The notes under the pieces: generated by a model
Databases searched by the model: none
The model's input: the letters and a program-made list of their open reading frames with translations, nothing else
What the model was told of the DNA's origin: nothing
Made by a program: the position numbers and the translations under genes
Shown here: positions 1-12,461 of the stretch, piece after piece
Layout: each line of letters begins with the position of its first letter
Position numbering within the stretch: position 1 is the first letter of the stretch
Assembly: GCA_014904845.1 (NCBI GenBank)
Contig: MU119423.1
Location: 1 to 64,000, forward strand
Source: Acephala macrosclerotiorum
Taxonomy: Eukaryota; Ascomycota; Leotiomycetes; Helotiales; Mollisiaceae
Length of the DNA: 64,000 bases
Direction: 5' to 3'

Positions 1-3000
1 TTATAATAAAAAAAATAAAATAAATTATTTATTAAAAACGTTTTTAAATTTATATAATACGATTTAATAATATATAAAAATATTTCGATTTTTAAATTTA
101 AATTAATATATGAAATAAAAAATAAAATAATAAACGAATTATACGATAAAACGAAAATTATAATTAAAATTTTTAATAATAAATTTAAAAAATATATTTT
201 TATAAAAATTTTTATAATTTAATAAATAAATTAAAAAATAATTTTAATTTTAATTTCAATTTCAATTTAAAATTACAATTTTATTATATAATTATAAAAC
301 GTTATATAAATATATATATAATCGCAAATTTTAATTTAATAAATAATTTTTATTAATTTATTAAAAAAAATAATATATTTTTATTTTAAAAAAATAATTA
401 TAATTATAAATAAATTATTATATAAACTTATAAAAATAAATATTTATTAATTCGTTATATATTATAAATATTTTATTTTTAAATTAAAAAAATATTTAAA
501 ATTATTAATATTCAAATAAATAATATATTAAAATTATTAATATTATAATTTGTAAATTTAAAAAAAAAAAAAAATTAAAAAAAATTAAATTACAAATAAA
601 AAATAAAAAATAAAATTATATAATTATTAAAAAAAAACAAAATACAATTTAAATAAAAAAATAAAAATAAAAAAATCGAATTTATCGATTTAAAGATTAC
701 AAATTATTTTAATTAATATTGAAAATAATAAATTTGCGAAATATATATTGTATTTATTTATTAATCGTAATACAATATTAAATTTCAATCGAAAAAAAAC
801 GTAATAATTTTAAATAAAAAATTGAAATAATAATAAAACAATTTATTATATAATATTTATTATATTTCAATCGATTTAAAAACAATTAAAATATTCGTAT
901 ATTAATAATATTAATTTAAATTTACAAATTGAATACGTAATTATAATAATTAATAAAATTCAAACAAAAAACGATTTTAAAATAAAAAACAATTTAATAT
1001 ATTAAAATTTTACAAAATGTAAAAAAATTACTAAAAACGTTTTAACGTTTAAAATCTATAAAATAATTAATAAAACAAATATAATAATTCTAATAATTTT
1101 TATTATTAATATAATCGTAAAATAATTCGATTTATTTAATATTTTTATTATTATTTATACGAATTCGTATTTTTTATATAATTGTTTAATAAAATTAAAA
1201 ATAATAATCGAAAATCGATTTATAATTCATATTATAACTTTAAAACAATCGTACGAACGTAAAAAATTACAAAAAATATAATAAATATATAAAAACGATA
1301 ATTCGATAAATATTATAATAAAATTCAATTTAAATAAAATTTTGTAAACGTTTATTAATACGAATAATTTTACGATTAAAATAAAAAAATAAATAAATAA
1401 AAATAAAATTTAAAATAAAAATAAAATTTTGTTTTTTTAAATCGAATAAATTAATTTATTTCGAATTAAATTTTTAAAAATATAAAAATATAATTAATTA
1501 TTATTAATTAATTACGTAAATCGCAAATTAATATATTCGATTATCGATTTTATAATTTTATTATTTGATTTATTTATTTTATTATCGATTTTTCGATTTT
1601 ATTAATAACGATATTAAATATAATTTTTTTATTATAATAAATTAATTTTAAAAGTTTTCGACGTTTTAATAAATTTCGATTTTATTAATTGATTTTTAAA
1701 TCGATTAAAATATCGTATTACAAAAATTTAATTACATTTAAAACGCGTTAAATTATTAATATTTTTAGTAATTATACGATATTATTAATACTACGAATAA
1801 AAATTTATTAATTATACAAAATACGATTTTTCAAAGTATAATATAAATAAATAAAAATTTTATAATATAAATACAAAATAATTAAATTATTAATTTAATT
1901 ATTTTTTTAATTTCGATTATCGATTTACGTATTAAATAATATTTTTTCAATTTTTCTACGAATATACAAATAATTAAAAAATAAAATAATACAATTTGTA
2001 ATATTTTTTTTATTACGATTAAAATATTATTAAATCAAATTTTATATTAATTCTACGAAAAAAAAAAATTAATTAAAACAAAAATTAAAATACATATATA
2101 AAAAAAAAAAAAAATATAATACGAAATATTAAAATTAAAAAATATTTTTTATTTTCAAAACGATTTTTTTTTAAAAAATTGTTTAATTAATATTATACGA
2201 AATTATTGTAATTTTACAAAGAGTTTATAATGTAATTAATATAATTACAAGATTTTTTTATTTGTTTTTTTTGAACGAGCGATTTTTTATAATCGTTTTA
2301 TAAGTATTAAATTTTTAGATTACGAGATTATTTATTAAATTTACGATTAAATAAAAAATTATACTAAAAAATAAATTAAATTTTTATTATAAAAATAGAG
2401 ATTATTAATATTAAAATATATATAAGTATTTATTACGTGTTTTAATTAAAAGAAAACTAGTATAAAAATTGAAAATATATTAATATTTTTAATTTCAAAT
2501 TTAATTTTTTAAATAATTAATAATTTTTATATTTAATACGTAAAAACTACGATTATTAAACGTAATATATTAATATATTCGAATATTTTAATATTATTAA
2601 CAAATAAATATATATTAATTTAATATAAAAAAAATTTAATTATAATATAAAAATTAAAATAAAAAATTGAAATTTATAAATTAAATATAAAAAATAATAT
2701 ATTTAAAATATTTATATTATTATAATTTATTAATTTAAAATAATTTTTAATTTATTTATTATTATTTAATATTAAAATTCGATTAAAAACGAAATTATTA
2801 TATTAAATAAAAAACTCGAATAATAAATTATTCGTAAATAATAAAAATTTCAATTTTTAAATTAAATATAAAATTATTTTTACAAATAAAAATAAAAAAA
2901 ATAATAAAAAATTAAAAATTTAAATTTTATTAAAAATAAACGAATTATAAAAAGCGTACTAATTTTAAAAATAATATTAATAAATTAATACTATTTTCAA

Positions 3001-3159
3001 TATTTAATTATATAATTTTTATTTTTTTAATATTTTTATTTATATTAAAATTAACGAATTTTATATATTTATAATATATAATAAAAAAAATTTAATTTTA
3101 TTCGTTTAAATTGTTAAAAATAATAATATTTTTATTATAAAAAAAAATTATTAATATCG

Positions 3160-3376
3160 AAATAAATATTATATAATGTTTATATACGATTCGAAATCGT
3201 ATATAATTAATATTATTTTATTTTTATTTTCGAAATAAAATTTTTATATTTCGAGTTTTATTTTTTAAATAATTTTAATTAATTATAAATAAATATATAT
3301 ATTAAAATCCAAAGAAAGTTTTTATATACGTTTAAATCGTTTATTAATAATACTATATTTTTAAATAATATTAATA
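3160..3376 (+). repeat. Left 217-bp terminal inverted repeat of a degenerate element
   Basis: This stretch matches the reverse complement of 6770-6986 over its whole length without gaps, with roughly 20 mismatches by eye. Outside 3160 and inside 3376 the similarity stops. The pair would bound an element of about 3.8 kb. Long TIRs of this size occur in Mutator-like and some other DNA transposons, but no transposase can be read and no target-site duplication is clear, so the superfamily is open. Confidence 0.8.
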
Positions 3377-6221
3377 TTTTTATTATTATATAATTTTTTC
3401 ACTTGTTTTTAATCGCGTTATTTTATTAGTAATTTATTATTTAAATCATTTTAATTTAATTCGTTAATCGAAAAAAATATAAAAAATATTTTTTTATTAA
3501 TAATTTTTTTATATAATACGATTTAATTATCGTTAAACGAAATTTAATCGATTTATAAAATATATTAATCGTATATATTTTTTCGTTTATTATTAATAAT
3601 TTATATAAATTTTATTAAAAAGATTTTTATTAAATATATATATTTGAAAAAATTAATAAATTTAATATAAATTTCGTATTCGAATTATTTTTTATTATAA
3701 ACGCGTTCGTAATTTAATATTCGACGTATAAATATTATATTTTTTTAATAATTATACGAATTATTTTAATTTTTTTTAATTATTAATAGAAATAATACGT
3801 TTTTAATAATTATTTTAAAATATATTTTAAAAATTAATAATATTAATATAATCCCGTTTAATTTTATTAATAAATTCATCATAATAATATATAATATTTT
3901 TTTATTTTTTTTTATATTATTATAAATTTCGACGATTATTTTTTTTAATTTTAATTATTATTATTTTTACGTATTATTAAAATTTTATAAATAAAAAAAA
4001 AAATTTATATTATAAATAAAATAATTCTATAATTTTTAATATATATTAATTTAATATATTCGAAAAATATTTTATATTATTTTCGTAATTAGATTTTTTA
4101 AAAATTTAATTATTTAAAATATCGTTATTAAATTTATTATTTATAAAATCGATTTTTTATTTAAATATAAAATAATTAAATTTATAATCGTTTCATAAAA
4201 TAAATTTAAATTTTTTAAATAATTTATCATATATTTAATAATAATAATAATAATATTTATATTATAATTTATACGTTAAAAATTTTTTAATAAACGTTAT
4301 ATCGATAAATAATCGAATTATCGATTTTTTATAATATTTGAAATTATAATTAATCGATAATTAATATTTTTATAATATTGTTATTTAATATAATTTTTTA
4401 AAAAACTTTAAACCAATATCGATTTTTAAATATAAATATTAAATTTTTATCGAATTATTATAAAAATAAATTAAATATTTTTTTTTTATAATAATATAAC
4501 GAATAAATCAATCGTTTAAAATAATTATTATTTAAATATTATTAATTTTTCGAGTTCAATAAAATAAATTTTATTTTCGTTTTTTATTTTTATATTTATT
4601 AATAATTAATCGATTTTTTCGATTTTATTATTTTTTGAAAAAAAATTTATATTTTTATATTTAACGAGAAAATTTTAATAATAAATCGTTATTATATTAC
4701 GATTAATAATATATTAATCGTATTATTAAAATTTAAAATATATTTATTATTATTATTTTTAATACGATTTTTTTTAATAATCGCGATTTATATAATAATT
4801 ATTATAATTTCGAAATATTTTTTTTATTTTTTTTATTAAATCGAAAAAATCGAAAAATTGAAATTATTTTATATTTATATTTTTTATTACGTTTTTTATA
4901 TATTTAATCGATTTAATTTTAATCGATTTTATTATAATTTTTTTATTTTTTTAAAAATTATAATCGAAATTATTATTATATTATTACGCTTTTTATAAAC
5001 GTATTATAATATTAATTATAAATTGTAAATTAATATAAACGTTTTCAAACTTATTTATAAAATTATATTTTTTAATATTTTTATAAACGTTAATAATTTA
5101 ATTTCGAAAATTATATTTTATACGATATTCGTTCGATAAATTATATTAAATTTATTAAAATTAATCGAAAAATAATTAAAAATATTTTAATTTAATTTTC
5201 GATTAATTAATAATAATAATTCGTTTTTATTCGTTTTAAAATATATTTAAATTTTATTTATTATTATTATAAAATTATAATTTTTTCTCGCAATTTTATT
5301 ATAATAAAATCAATTTATACGATTTTTAAATATAATAAAAAATGTTTTATTATATTAATTTTTTAATAATTTAATTTTAAAATAATAATCGTAAAAAATT
5401 TATATTTTAACGTCGAAAATATTGAATAATTTTTCGTCGTATTTTTTATTATTATTAATATATATTTTTATTAAATTCATAAACGATTTTATTAATATAT
5501 TTTATAAAAATTAAAAATTATTATATTAAAAATTATTGTTTAATCGAATATTTTAATTAAAATTTATATTTTTTTAATTTTATAAATTATTTTATTAATA
5601 TATTAATTAGTAAAATTATTGATTTAAAAATTAAATATTCGAATTTCGAATTTCATTAAATTAAATATTTAAAATATTTAAAATTTAAAAACGTTATAAT
5701 CGTAAAAATAAATTATTTTAAAATATAATATTATTTTAATCGATTTTATTTTAAATATTATTTAAATTCTATTAAAAATAATTATAAAATTTATTTTTAT
5801 TTATTAATTAATTTATTATTTTTTTTTAATTTATTTATAATATTTTTTTTTCATTTATAATATTTTTTTCGAGTATTTTTATAATTTTTTTTTCGTTTTT
5901 CAATAATTATATTTTTTGTTCGCGTAATATATTTTATAATTCTCGAATAAAAATTAATATTATTTTAAAAAACGTATTTTTCGTTTATTTATTAAAATCA
6001 TTTTTAAAGTATTTTTATATAATATAATTCGTATATTCGTTTTATTTATAGTATTTAATATTAAATATAATAAATATATTAATTAATAAGTTTTATATTT
6101 TTTCTTTTAATTTTATATTTTTTTTTTTAAATATTATTTCGAAAAATAAAAAATAATTACTTTTATAAATAATTTTATAAATAATTTAAACGTTTTAACG
6201 AAATTAAATAATAAAACGAAT

Positions 6222-6280
6222 AAAATTAAATATAAAAACGAATATAAAAACGAATATAAAAACGAATATAAATACGAATA
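6222..6280. repeat. 12-bp tandem repeat (about four copies)
   Basis: A unit of about 12 bp (ataaaaacgaat) is repeated head to tail inside the isochore, each copy keeping one CpG. No function is implied. Confidence 0.7.
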
Positions 6281-6769
6281 AACGTTTTTAAAAAATAAAT
6301 ATTTTTAATAAACGTTTAATTAAATATTTATAATAAACGTTTTTATAGAACGTTTTTCGATAGTAATTTATAAAAACTTTATATAATCGTAATTTAATAT
6401 CGATATATTATTCGATCGATTAATTCGATATTATAAAATATAAATATAATCGAAATAAAAAATAAAAAATAATATTAATTTAATACGATATTTAAAATCA
6501 AATAATAAATATAATAATTTAATTAATTATTTGATCGAGTTTTTTATAAAATAATATTATTTTACGTAATAAACGTAAACTCGAATTAATTATCTAAAAA
6601 TACGAATTTTTTTATAATTAATCTTTTTATAATTCGATAATTTTTAACGATATTTAATCGAGATTTTTTGATACTTTTTATAATAAACTTATTAATATTT
6701 TTAATTTATTATATTTTGTTTTTTTAATAAATTTTTATTAATTTGTAATTAAAAATAATTATTAATTAG

Positions 6770-6986
6770 TATTAATATTATTTAAAAATATCGTATTATT
6801 AATAAACGATTTAAACGTACATAAAAAAAAAATTTGAATTTTAATATACGTATTAATTTATAATTTTTTAAAATTATTTAAAAAACGAAACTCGAAATAT
6901 AAAAATTTTACTTCGAAAATAAAAATAAAATAATATTAATTATATACGATTTTAAATCGTACGTAAATATTATATAATATTTATTT
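6770..6986 (-). repeat. Right 217-bp terminal inverted repeat of the same element
   Basis: Reverse-complement partner of 3160-3376. At four places one arm has CpG where the other has TpA, meaning both strands of the same CpG changed together. Other differences are scattered transitions and one short run of about five bases. Confidence 0.8.
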
Positions 6987-7508
6987 TAATAAAATTTTCA
7001 AATTATATATTTATTAAAAACAAAAAAAAATTTATTTTAATAATATTTATAAATTTAAAATATAATTATAATATTAATTAATTATTAAATTATTTTATAA
7101 ATTTATATAATAATAATATATAAATTTTAATAATATTAATATTTATTTAAAAAATTAAAAAAAAGATTTAATTTTTTTTAATTGAAATTATTAATTTTAT
7201 ATAAAATAAAAAAAATATAAAAAATCGTTTAATAATAAAAAATATATTTTCGTTTTATTTTTCGATTAAATAGTATTTAATACGATTCGTATTTCGCGAA
7301 CGTTTTTTTATTTTTTTTATTTTTACGTTTATTACGTTTATTTTATACTCGATTAAAAATAATTATTAATTTAAATTTAATTTAAATTTATTTAACAATT
7401 TAAATTTAAAATTAAAAATTTTTAATTTAAACGTTTTATAAGTATTTAAAATTGAAATAATTTTCGTTAATACGAAAAAAATAATTCGTTTAAAAAAACG
7501 TTTTTTTA

Positions 7509-7582
7509 AAATCGAACAAACTAATAAATTAATAAATTAATAAATTAATAAATTAATAAACTAATAAATTAATAAATTAATA
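7509..7582. repeat. 8-bp tandem repeat (about nine copies)
   Basis: Head-to-tail copies of an 8-bp unit (aaattaat), a few with one base changed. It lies in the isochore about 450 bp before its right edge. A simple satellite-like tract with no evident role. Confidence 0.75.
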
Positions 7583-8253
7583 AATCGATAAAAGATTTTT
7601 AATAAACGTAAATCGCGATTTACGATATTTCGCAATTTTAATTTAAATTGTGTAAATAATTACTAATTTAAATAAATTGTAATTAAAAATATAAATAATT
7701 TAAATATAAATTCAATTTATAAATTAATTATAATAAATTTATTAAATTAATAAATAAATAAATAAAATCGTAAATTTATCGAAATTTTTATATTTTTAAA
7801 TTCGATTAATAATAGTTTTAAATATTTAAAATATTTTAAATTAATTATTTTTTATCGAAATTAAATATAATATTTTTTATTTTTATATTTTATAAATTTT
7901 AATTTAATTTAATATATTTTATAAAAATAATTATAAAAATAAAAATAAATTAAAAAAAAATTAAAACTTATTTTTAAATCGTAATATTTTATTTTTAAAC
8001 TCGAAAATCGAAATGAGTTCTCAATTGCCAATAGACGGCGTGGAAGTGTCACGGGATCCAGGAGTTTTCTACGAGTAGAGATCGTTTTTTTCTTTTATTC
8101 TGCGTTGTACTAAGTAATTATTAATTTTTAAATTATAAAATATTAATCGATTTTTATTTATAATAGCTTTTTTTTTATATGTATAAAACTTTAACATTTT
8201 TTTTTAAATAATTATTAATATCCAGTCTTTGTAAAGAAATGCAAATAGAATTC

Positions 8254-9273
8254 AATTACAGGAATGACGAAGATTTCCCAAATTTCAAGCACATGGACAA
8301 AGAGATCTTATTTTAGAAGGGTCAAAAAGTATACAGCGGAGATAAAAGTCCCTTGAAGGGTCCCAATACGAATGGCCGTTCAAATTCGACTTCCAGTCCC
8401 CCGGAGGTATGGCGAGGGGGGCGAGTTCTCTGCTGACTTCTGGAAAGTATAGTCAAGATGGCCTTAGCAATGAGGAGTACAAAATCTTCGCTATCCCGAT
8501 GCGCATGAGACAGGCGGAAAGCGAGATCTTGTCGATAATGAACACTCTCTACGATCCACCCTTTCCGAAAAAATCTCACATCAACCCGACTAGGCTATAT
8601 CTCAAACTTACGAGGAAGAAAATAGAAGGCATCTCGGAAATGAAATCAAGTTTGTACAGATGCGGCCATTAGAAGCTATTGATCCAACCACCCAGGGCCC
8701 GTTCTCCCGGTCTCTAAAAATCGCAAGCCGCTACCTCCCAGAACTGGATGAGATGTTAGCCGATTTTCCAGAACATTATCCATCCTCTCGAAGAGAAGAC
8801 GTCATCCCTTTCAGTGTTGACTTTCAGTGTCCAAAGATTATTTTTGAGGGAGTGCCATTTAGTTTCCTCTTGAGCGCATTCTCGCCGTCCAGGCACTGAA
8901 GTATAAGCCGCCTCCGGTGACTCTCATATCACTCAAAGTCACCTTGACTGCTATAGACACAACCAGAACGGGAGATTTCTCCTACGATAGCTTCAAGTTC
9001 TATCCCATATAGGAAAGAACAGGGTTTTGCATTCCGCTTAGCTCGGAGACGGTCAATATTGGTCAGATATATTCGTTCACACTAATGGGTAAGGGTATTG
9101 TTTCGTCGTTCTGGACGTCTTTGCTCGAGAGACCCTACAGACTTAGGACAGACCTGACAGTTAAGGCGGGTGGAAAGTTGTTCGAGGTGTTACATTACAA
9201 TATACTGCGGCTCGATGATCAATCCTGGGACTTTGTTACAAGAAATCGATTGCCGGAAAATAAGGCACCGTAA
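8254..9273 (+). pseudogene. Arrestin-like (N-terminal domain) protein, pseudogene
   Basis: Coding sequence is recognisable but broken. In order: a segment with YEWPFKFDF (about 8360-8395), like the 'G-x-Y-x-W-P-F-x-F' strand of fungal arrestin-like proteins; a DPPFP segment with a following YLKL strand; FSRSLKIASRYLPELDEML; a Ser/Pro loop leading to FSVDFQCPKIIFEGVPFSFLLS; PPPVTLISLKVTLTAIDTT; and a C-terminal part with YRLRTDLTVKAGGKLFEV. These follow the order of the family. The frame changes near 8650-8670 and again near 8890, and one TAG interrupts the last segment at about 9013. A short in-frame peptide at 8014-8079 starting MSSQLPIDG may be a detached first exon. Such proteins act as trafficking adaptors; this copy cannot make one. 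It borders the isochore. Confidence 0.62.
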
Positions 9274-9878
9274 GAGAAGCTCTTTACATTAAAGCTCTAA
9301 TATAACTATACAAGTTAATGTCTTAAATTAATTTCTACAATCTTCAAGTTAGTTCCGTTATAATATAGCGGGGATTTAAAAGCTATTAATATTCGAAACA
9401 ACTTTTTAACTAACCAGCTATATCTTTAGTATTACGCCGCTTGTCGTAGATCTCATCGCAAATCTTTCGCGAAAGCATAGCAAGGAATCGACTTTGGTTC
9501 TGAACTAAAACAGCCAGCCTTATCGAATATTAACTTTACTTGAGTTTGGTATTAGAGCACGGACCTTATTCACTAACGCGGACCTGTTTTTAAATGCTTT
9601 CGAGGATATTCCTGCTAAATAAGAGGGCACTAAGATATATTTCACTACAAATAACTATAACTATGTCCTATCTTCAAACTTCAAGGCCATAACTACCTCA
9701 GACCTCATTCCAAATCTCCAATCTACGGATATCTCCATAGTTATAAGAGGTAAAGAGCAATCTTTTACCCAAGTTGATATAAATGCATCCTAGATAATTT
9801 CGTCAGAGCATAGATCAAAGCCAAGAGGATTTTAGAACAGCTAGGACAAAAAACTATAAAACATAGAAAACTCATTAC
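9274..9878. other. Intergenic stretch with unassigned coding relic
   Basis: Composition is intermediate (AT-rich but not RIP-saturated). Around 9560-9790 the + strand reads in one frame, with stops, as a protein-like segment including YFTTNNYNYVLSSNFKAITT and SIVIRGKEQSFTQVDI. I do not recognise it. It may be a remnant of a repeat or a lost gene. Confidence 0.3.
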
Positions 9879-11444
9879 TCACCAATCAGTAGAAGATCTC
9901 GACTCAACTGCTCTTGCGGCTTGCAACGCCTGCGGGATCCTCGCTTGGCTCGCTATCTCGTACAGACACCAGATAGCAAACTGTCGTGCTGGCTCCGTCT
10001 TCGGCGAAACCTCCGCTACGACAGTCAGCGGCCAGATCAGAAAGCGCGCGGCTGGGATAAAGGTGGTGCCACTCTCGTCGACGCACTGTGGTGCGCTCGC
10101 AAGTACATCGGTAATAAGCTGGATGCGGTTGGCCGTAGCTGCGGCTTGAAGAGCTCCGGTGTCGAGATCGTTGCAGTGTCCAGATATCTCAGGCATGCCC
10201 TCCTCCTTAGCTCTAGCAACAAAAGCCGCCACATTCCAGACTACACAGTTCAGGTATAAGCGTGAGAGGCGAAGGATGTTCCAGTGCCGGGCCACGCGGT
10301 GAGCGGGATACTGGTGGGCGAGGCCTTGATATGCCCACGATGGAGTCATATGCGGCGGCCTAATTTGGTAACGCCAGCTGTCTGGTAGCATATCCTCCAG
10401 CACTCGTGCCTCCTCCGCCAGCTGCAGTGCCTCATGGATAACTCCAGACAGTTCCTGCACCTGGAGGACTTGCCGTACTCGCGCTTTAAAGCTTGCCATT
10501 TTGTCGCTCAAGGGGCCTAACCTCATGTTGGGAATGCTGGGATCGAGAAAGGGCTTAGCTTGCTCGTATAGCTGCAGGAACTCGTCCGGTACGGTGACTC
10601 CCCGTTGGATACAGCTGCTGCGGATGTTGTTGCATGTTTGCACAAAGAGTCGTCTCCCCAAATCTGTGCCAAGTTGTTTCGTGCCTCGCAGTCGGATGAG
10701 TTGGACGGCTCCAAGTGTATGAGTCGTCCAGCTTGCGGGTGATCGGCGGCCAGAGAACGCAATAGCCTCGTAAAGACCTAGCAGGAGAACAGAAACGAGG
10801 CTGCTATCAAGTATGGCCGTATGTGAGGAAGCAAGGACCGCGTTTGTTCGGGTGAGGGCTTCCGAGTAGTGGATGCGCGCATAATTCATGAGCTTCTCGC
10901 TGCCGACTTGCAGCGAGAGGCTTGCAAATGAGGCGGCCAGGACGGTTGATGATATGGCATCTTGTGCGGTTGATGCTGCAGTACTGTATATCTCAGGAAG
11001 ATACTCGAAGGGCGAGCCTGAGATAAAAGATGACATGAAATAACCAAGCGCTAGTTGGTCATGGGGAGGCGTGAGAGAACATGGCGGCGAGGATATGAAG
11101 TCTGGGGAGTTGAAGTTTGTGACAGCGGGCAGTTCGTGTTCAAGCCTTTGCTCCGGAAGGATTGGAGGATAGACAACCCCGTTTCTTTCCCACTGGACTT
11201 TCCGAGCAGTTGACTCCGATTCATCTCTGAACAGCAATAGCGATACCTCTCTGTAACCGAAGCAACTGATGGACTTGCGCAGGCATTGGGTGCAAGATGG
11301 CCGGATGCGATCACACTACATGTATAAGGTGCTGAGAGAGTGCTTTTGAAGAAGGGAGCTAAGAAAGGCTTCGGCGGGACTTACTCTCAATCTTCCCTTC
11401 CGGCAGGGTCCACAAGCATCAGACGGGCGACCGTAGAACGGCAT
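9879..11444 (-). CDS. Zn(II)2Cys6 transcription factor
   Basis: Two exons: 11385-11444 and 9879-11315, with a 69-bp intron (GTAAGT...TAG), giving 498 residues. Exon 1 starts MPFYGRPSDACGPCRKGRLR and exon 2 continues CDRIRPSCTQCLRKSISC. Together they form the full zinc cluster C-x2-C-x6-C-x6-C-x2-C-x6-C at residues 11-38. The intron splits the cluster after the second Cys pair, a common position in this family. The rest (about residues 60-498) is an alpha-helical fungal regulatory domain of the DUF3468 kind, including a LLLGLYEAIA-type helix and a cysteine-poor C-terminal half. It is expected to be a nuclear DNA-binding regulator; the target is unknown. The frame is intact. The start was chosen because MPFYGRPS directly precedes the first zinc-ligand Cys. 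Confidence 0.88.
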
Positions 11445-12461
11445 GGCGAACGGCAGCGGGCTATAGGAACTGTCACTGGCGAGGAACGAAACAAGGACCA
11501 AAAGAGGGGTTGGCGTTCGTGCATGCCCCAGCCCTCATATAATATTCCCACCTCGGGGGTCGATAGTATTAATAGCAGCACTCCTTGGAGCAGGCAATCG
11601 GGGATGGCGAAAGATTATGAAGACGATGTATGGAAGAACAGGGGTTCGCTGAAGGATCAAAGGGTTCTTTGAGGTCTTATTCGTGTGCTTGGTGGGCTAA
11701 GGTTAAGGTTAAGGTGAAGGTGAAGGCTCCTCAGCAGGAGAGCGAAGGGTAGTATGATGTTCTGTCTTGTCGTGTCCTGTGCTATGCTGTGCTGTGCTGT
11801 GCCGGACGTGGCGTCGCCTTTCCCTGCTGACTCCTCGCAATTTTGGGGGTGTGGCTAACGAGTAACGTCGCAGTGGAAGCTTCCCCCACAGATTTAGAAC
11901 TAGCGTCGACATGTCCCCCGAATTAGGAAAGCGGGGCTGAGCGCTGCGGCTGCGGCTGAAACCCCAGCTCGATTTCTGTCAACGCCATGCAGCGCACAGC
12001 AAGACACGATCTAAGACAATCTCCAAACTGCGTGGCTTCGTCACCAATGAGGGGTGAGAGCGTTGAAAAAGGGCCGTTGGAAATGAAGACGTTGCTTTGG
12101 CTGCCGTGACGGGCGACCTTTAATTGAGACGACGACAAGGCACGTCCTATTGCAGCGCACCCGTTGCCTCAACGGTGAGCTGAATGGGGATCGAGGTCGC
12201 ATTCCATAGGCTGACCACCGTCCCCCTACTTGTTCTTCATCCTATTCTAATAAAAGGCCCTGGCTATAGCGATGGCCGAGGGAACGATACTTCCAGCGTT
12301 TGTGTGTATATATATATGAGGGAAGAAACGGCCACTAGGTCGTGCCTTGTCCTCTCAATACCCATCTGTTTAGGCCATAAGGCGCGACTCATTCCAATTC
12401 ATCACCAGACTATTTATTTCCTTCTGTACAAATTCTGTCTCTGCAGCAGTTATTCTCCAAC
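11445..12461. other. Divergent intergenic region
   Basis: This lies between the zinc-cluster gene (-) and the membrane-protein gene (+) and must hold both promoters. It contains short G-rich direct repeats near 11700-11725 and a pyrimidine/purine simple repeat near 11780-11800. No further gene was seen; the overlapping short frames have no recognisable content. Confidence 0.5.
12307..12318 (+). promoter_or_regulatory. TATA-like element upstream of the DUF7702-like gene
   Basis: A (TA)n run, tatatatatatg, lies about 145 bp before the ATG at 12462, in an otherwise balanced sequence. Position and sequence fit a TATA element; function is inferred. Confidence 0.4.

Larger units (their letters stand above)
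1..8010. repeat. AT-rich, RIP-type isochore without genes
   Basis: Almost only A and T. The remaining C and G sit mostly in CpG dinucleotides, with few CpA and hardly any CpC or CpT. No reading frame of useful length exists in the block. This is what is left of repeats after saturating C-to-T change on both strands, as in fungal RIP. Inside it are a pair of 217-bp inverted repeats (3160-3376 and 6770-6986) and short tandem repeats near 6222-6280 and 7509-7582. The border at about 8010 is abrupt: ordinary codon-like sequence starts within a few tens of bases. Confidence 0.9.

Noticed and set aside
1..8010. Mitochondrial insertion or mitochondrial contig as an explanation of the AT-rich DNA
   Set aside because: No mitochondrial gene, tRNA or reading frame is present, and residual GC is CpG-biased, which fits RIP better.
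11700..11730. Telomere-like G-rich repeats (ggttaagg)
   Set aside because: Only a few imperfect copies, internal, flanked by genes; not the TTAGGG fungal telomere unit.
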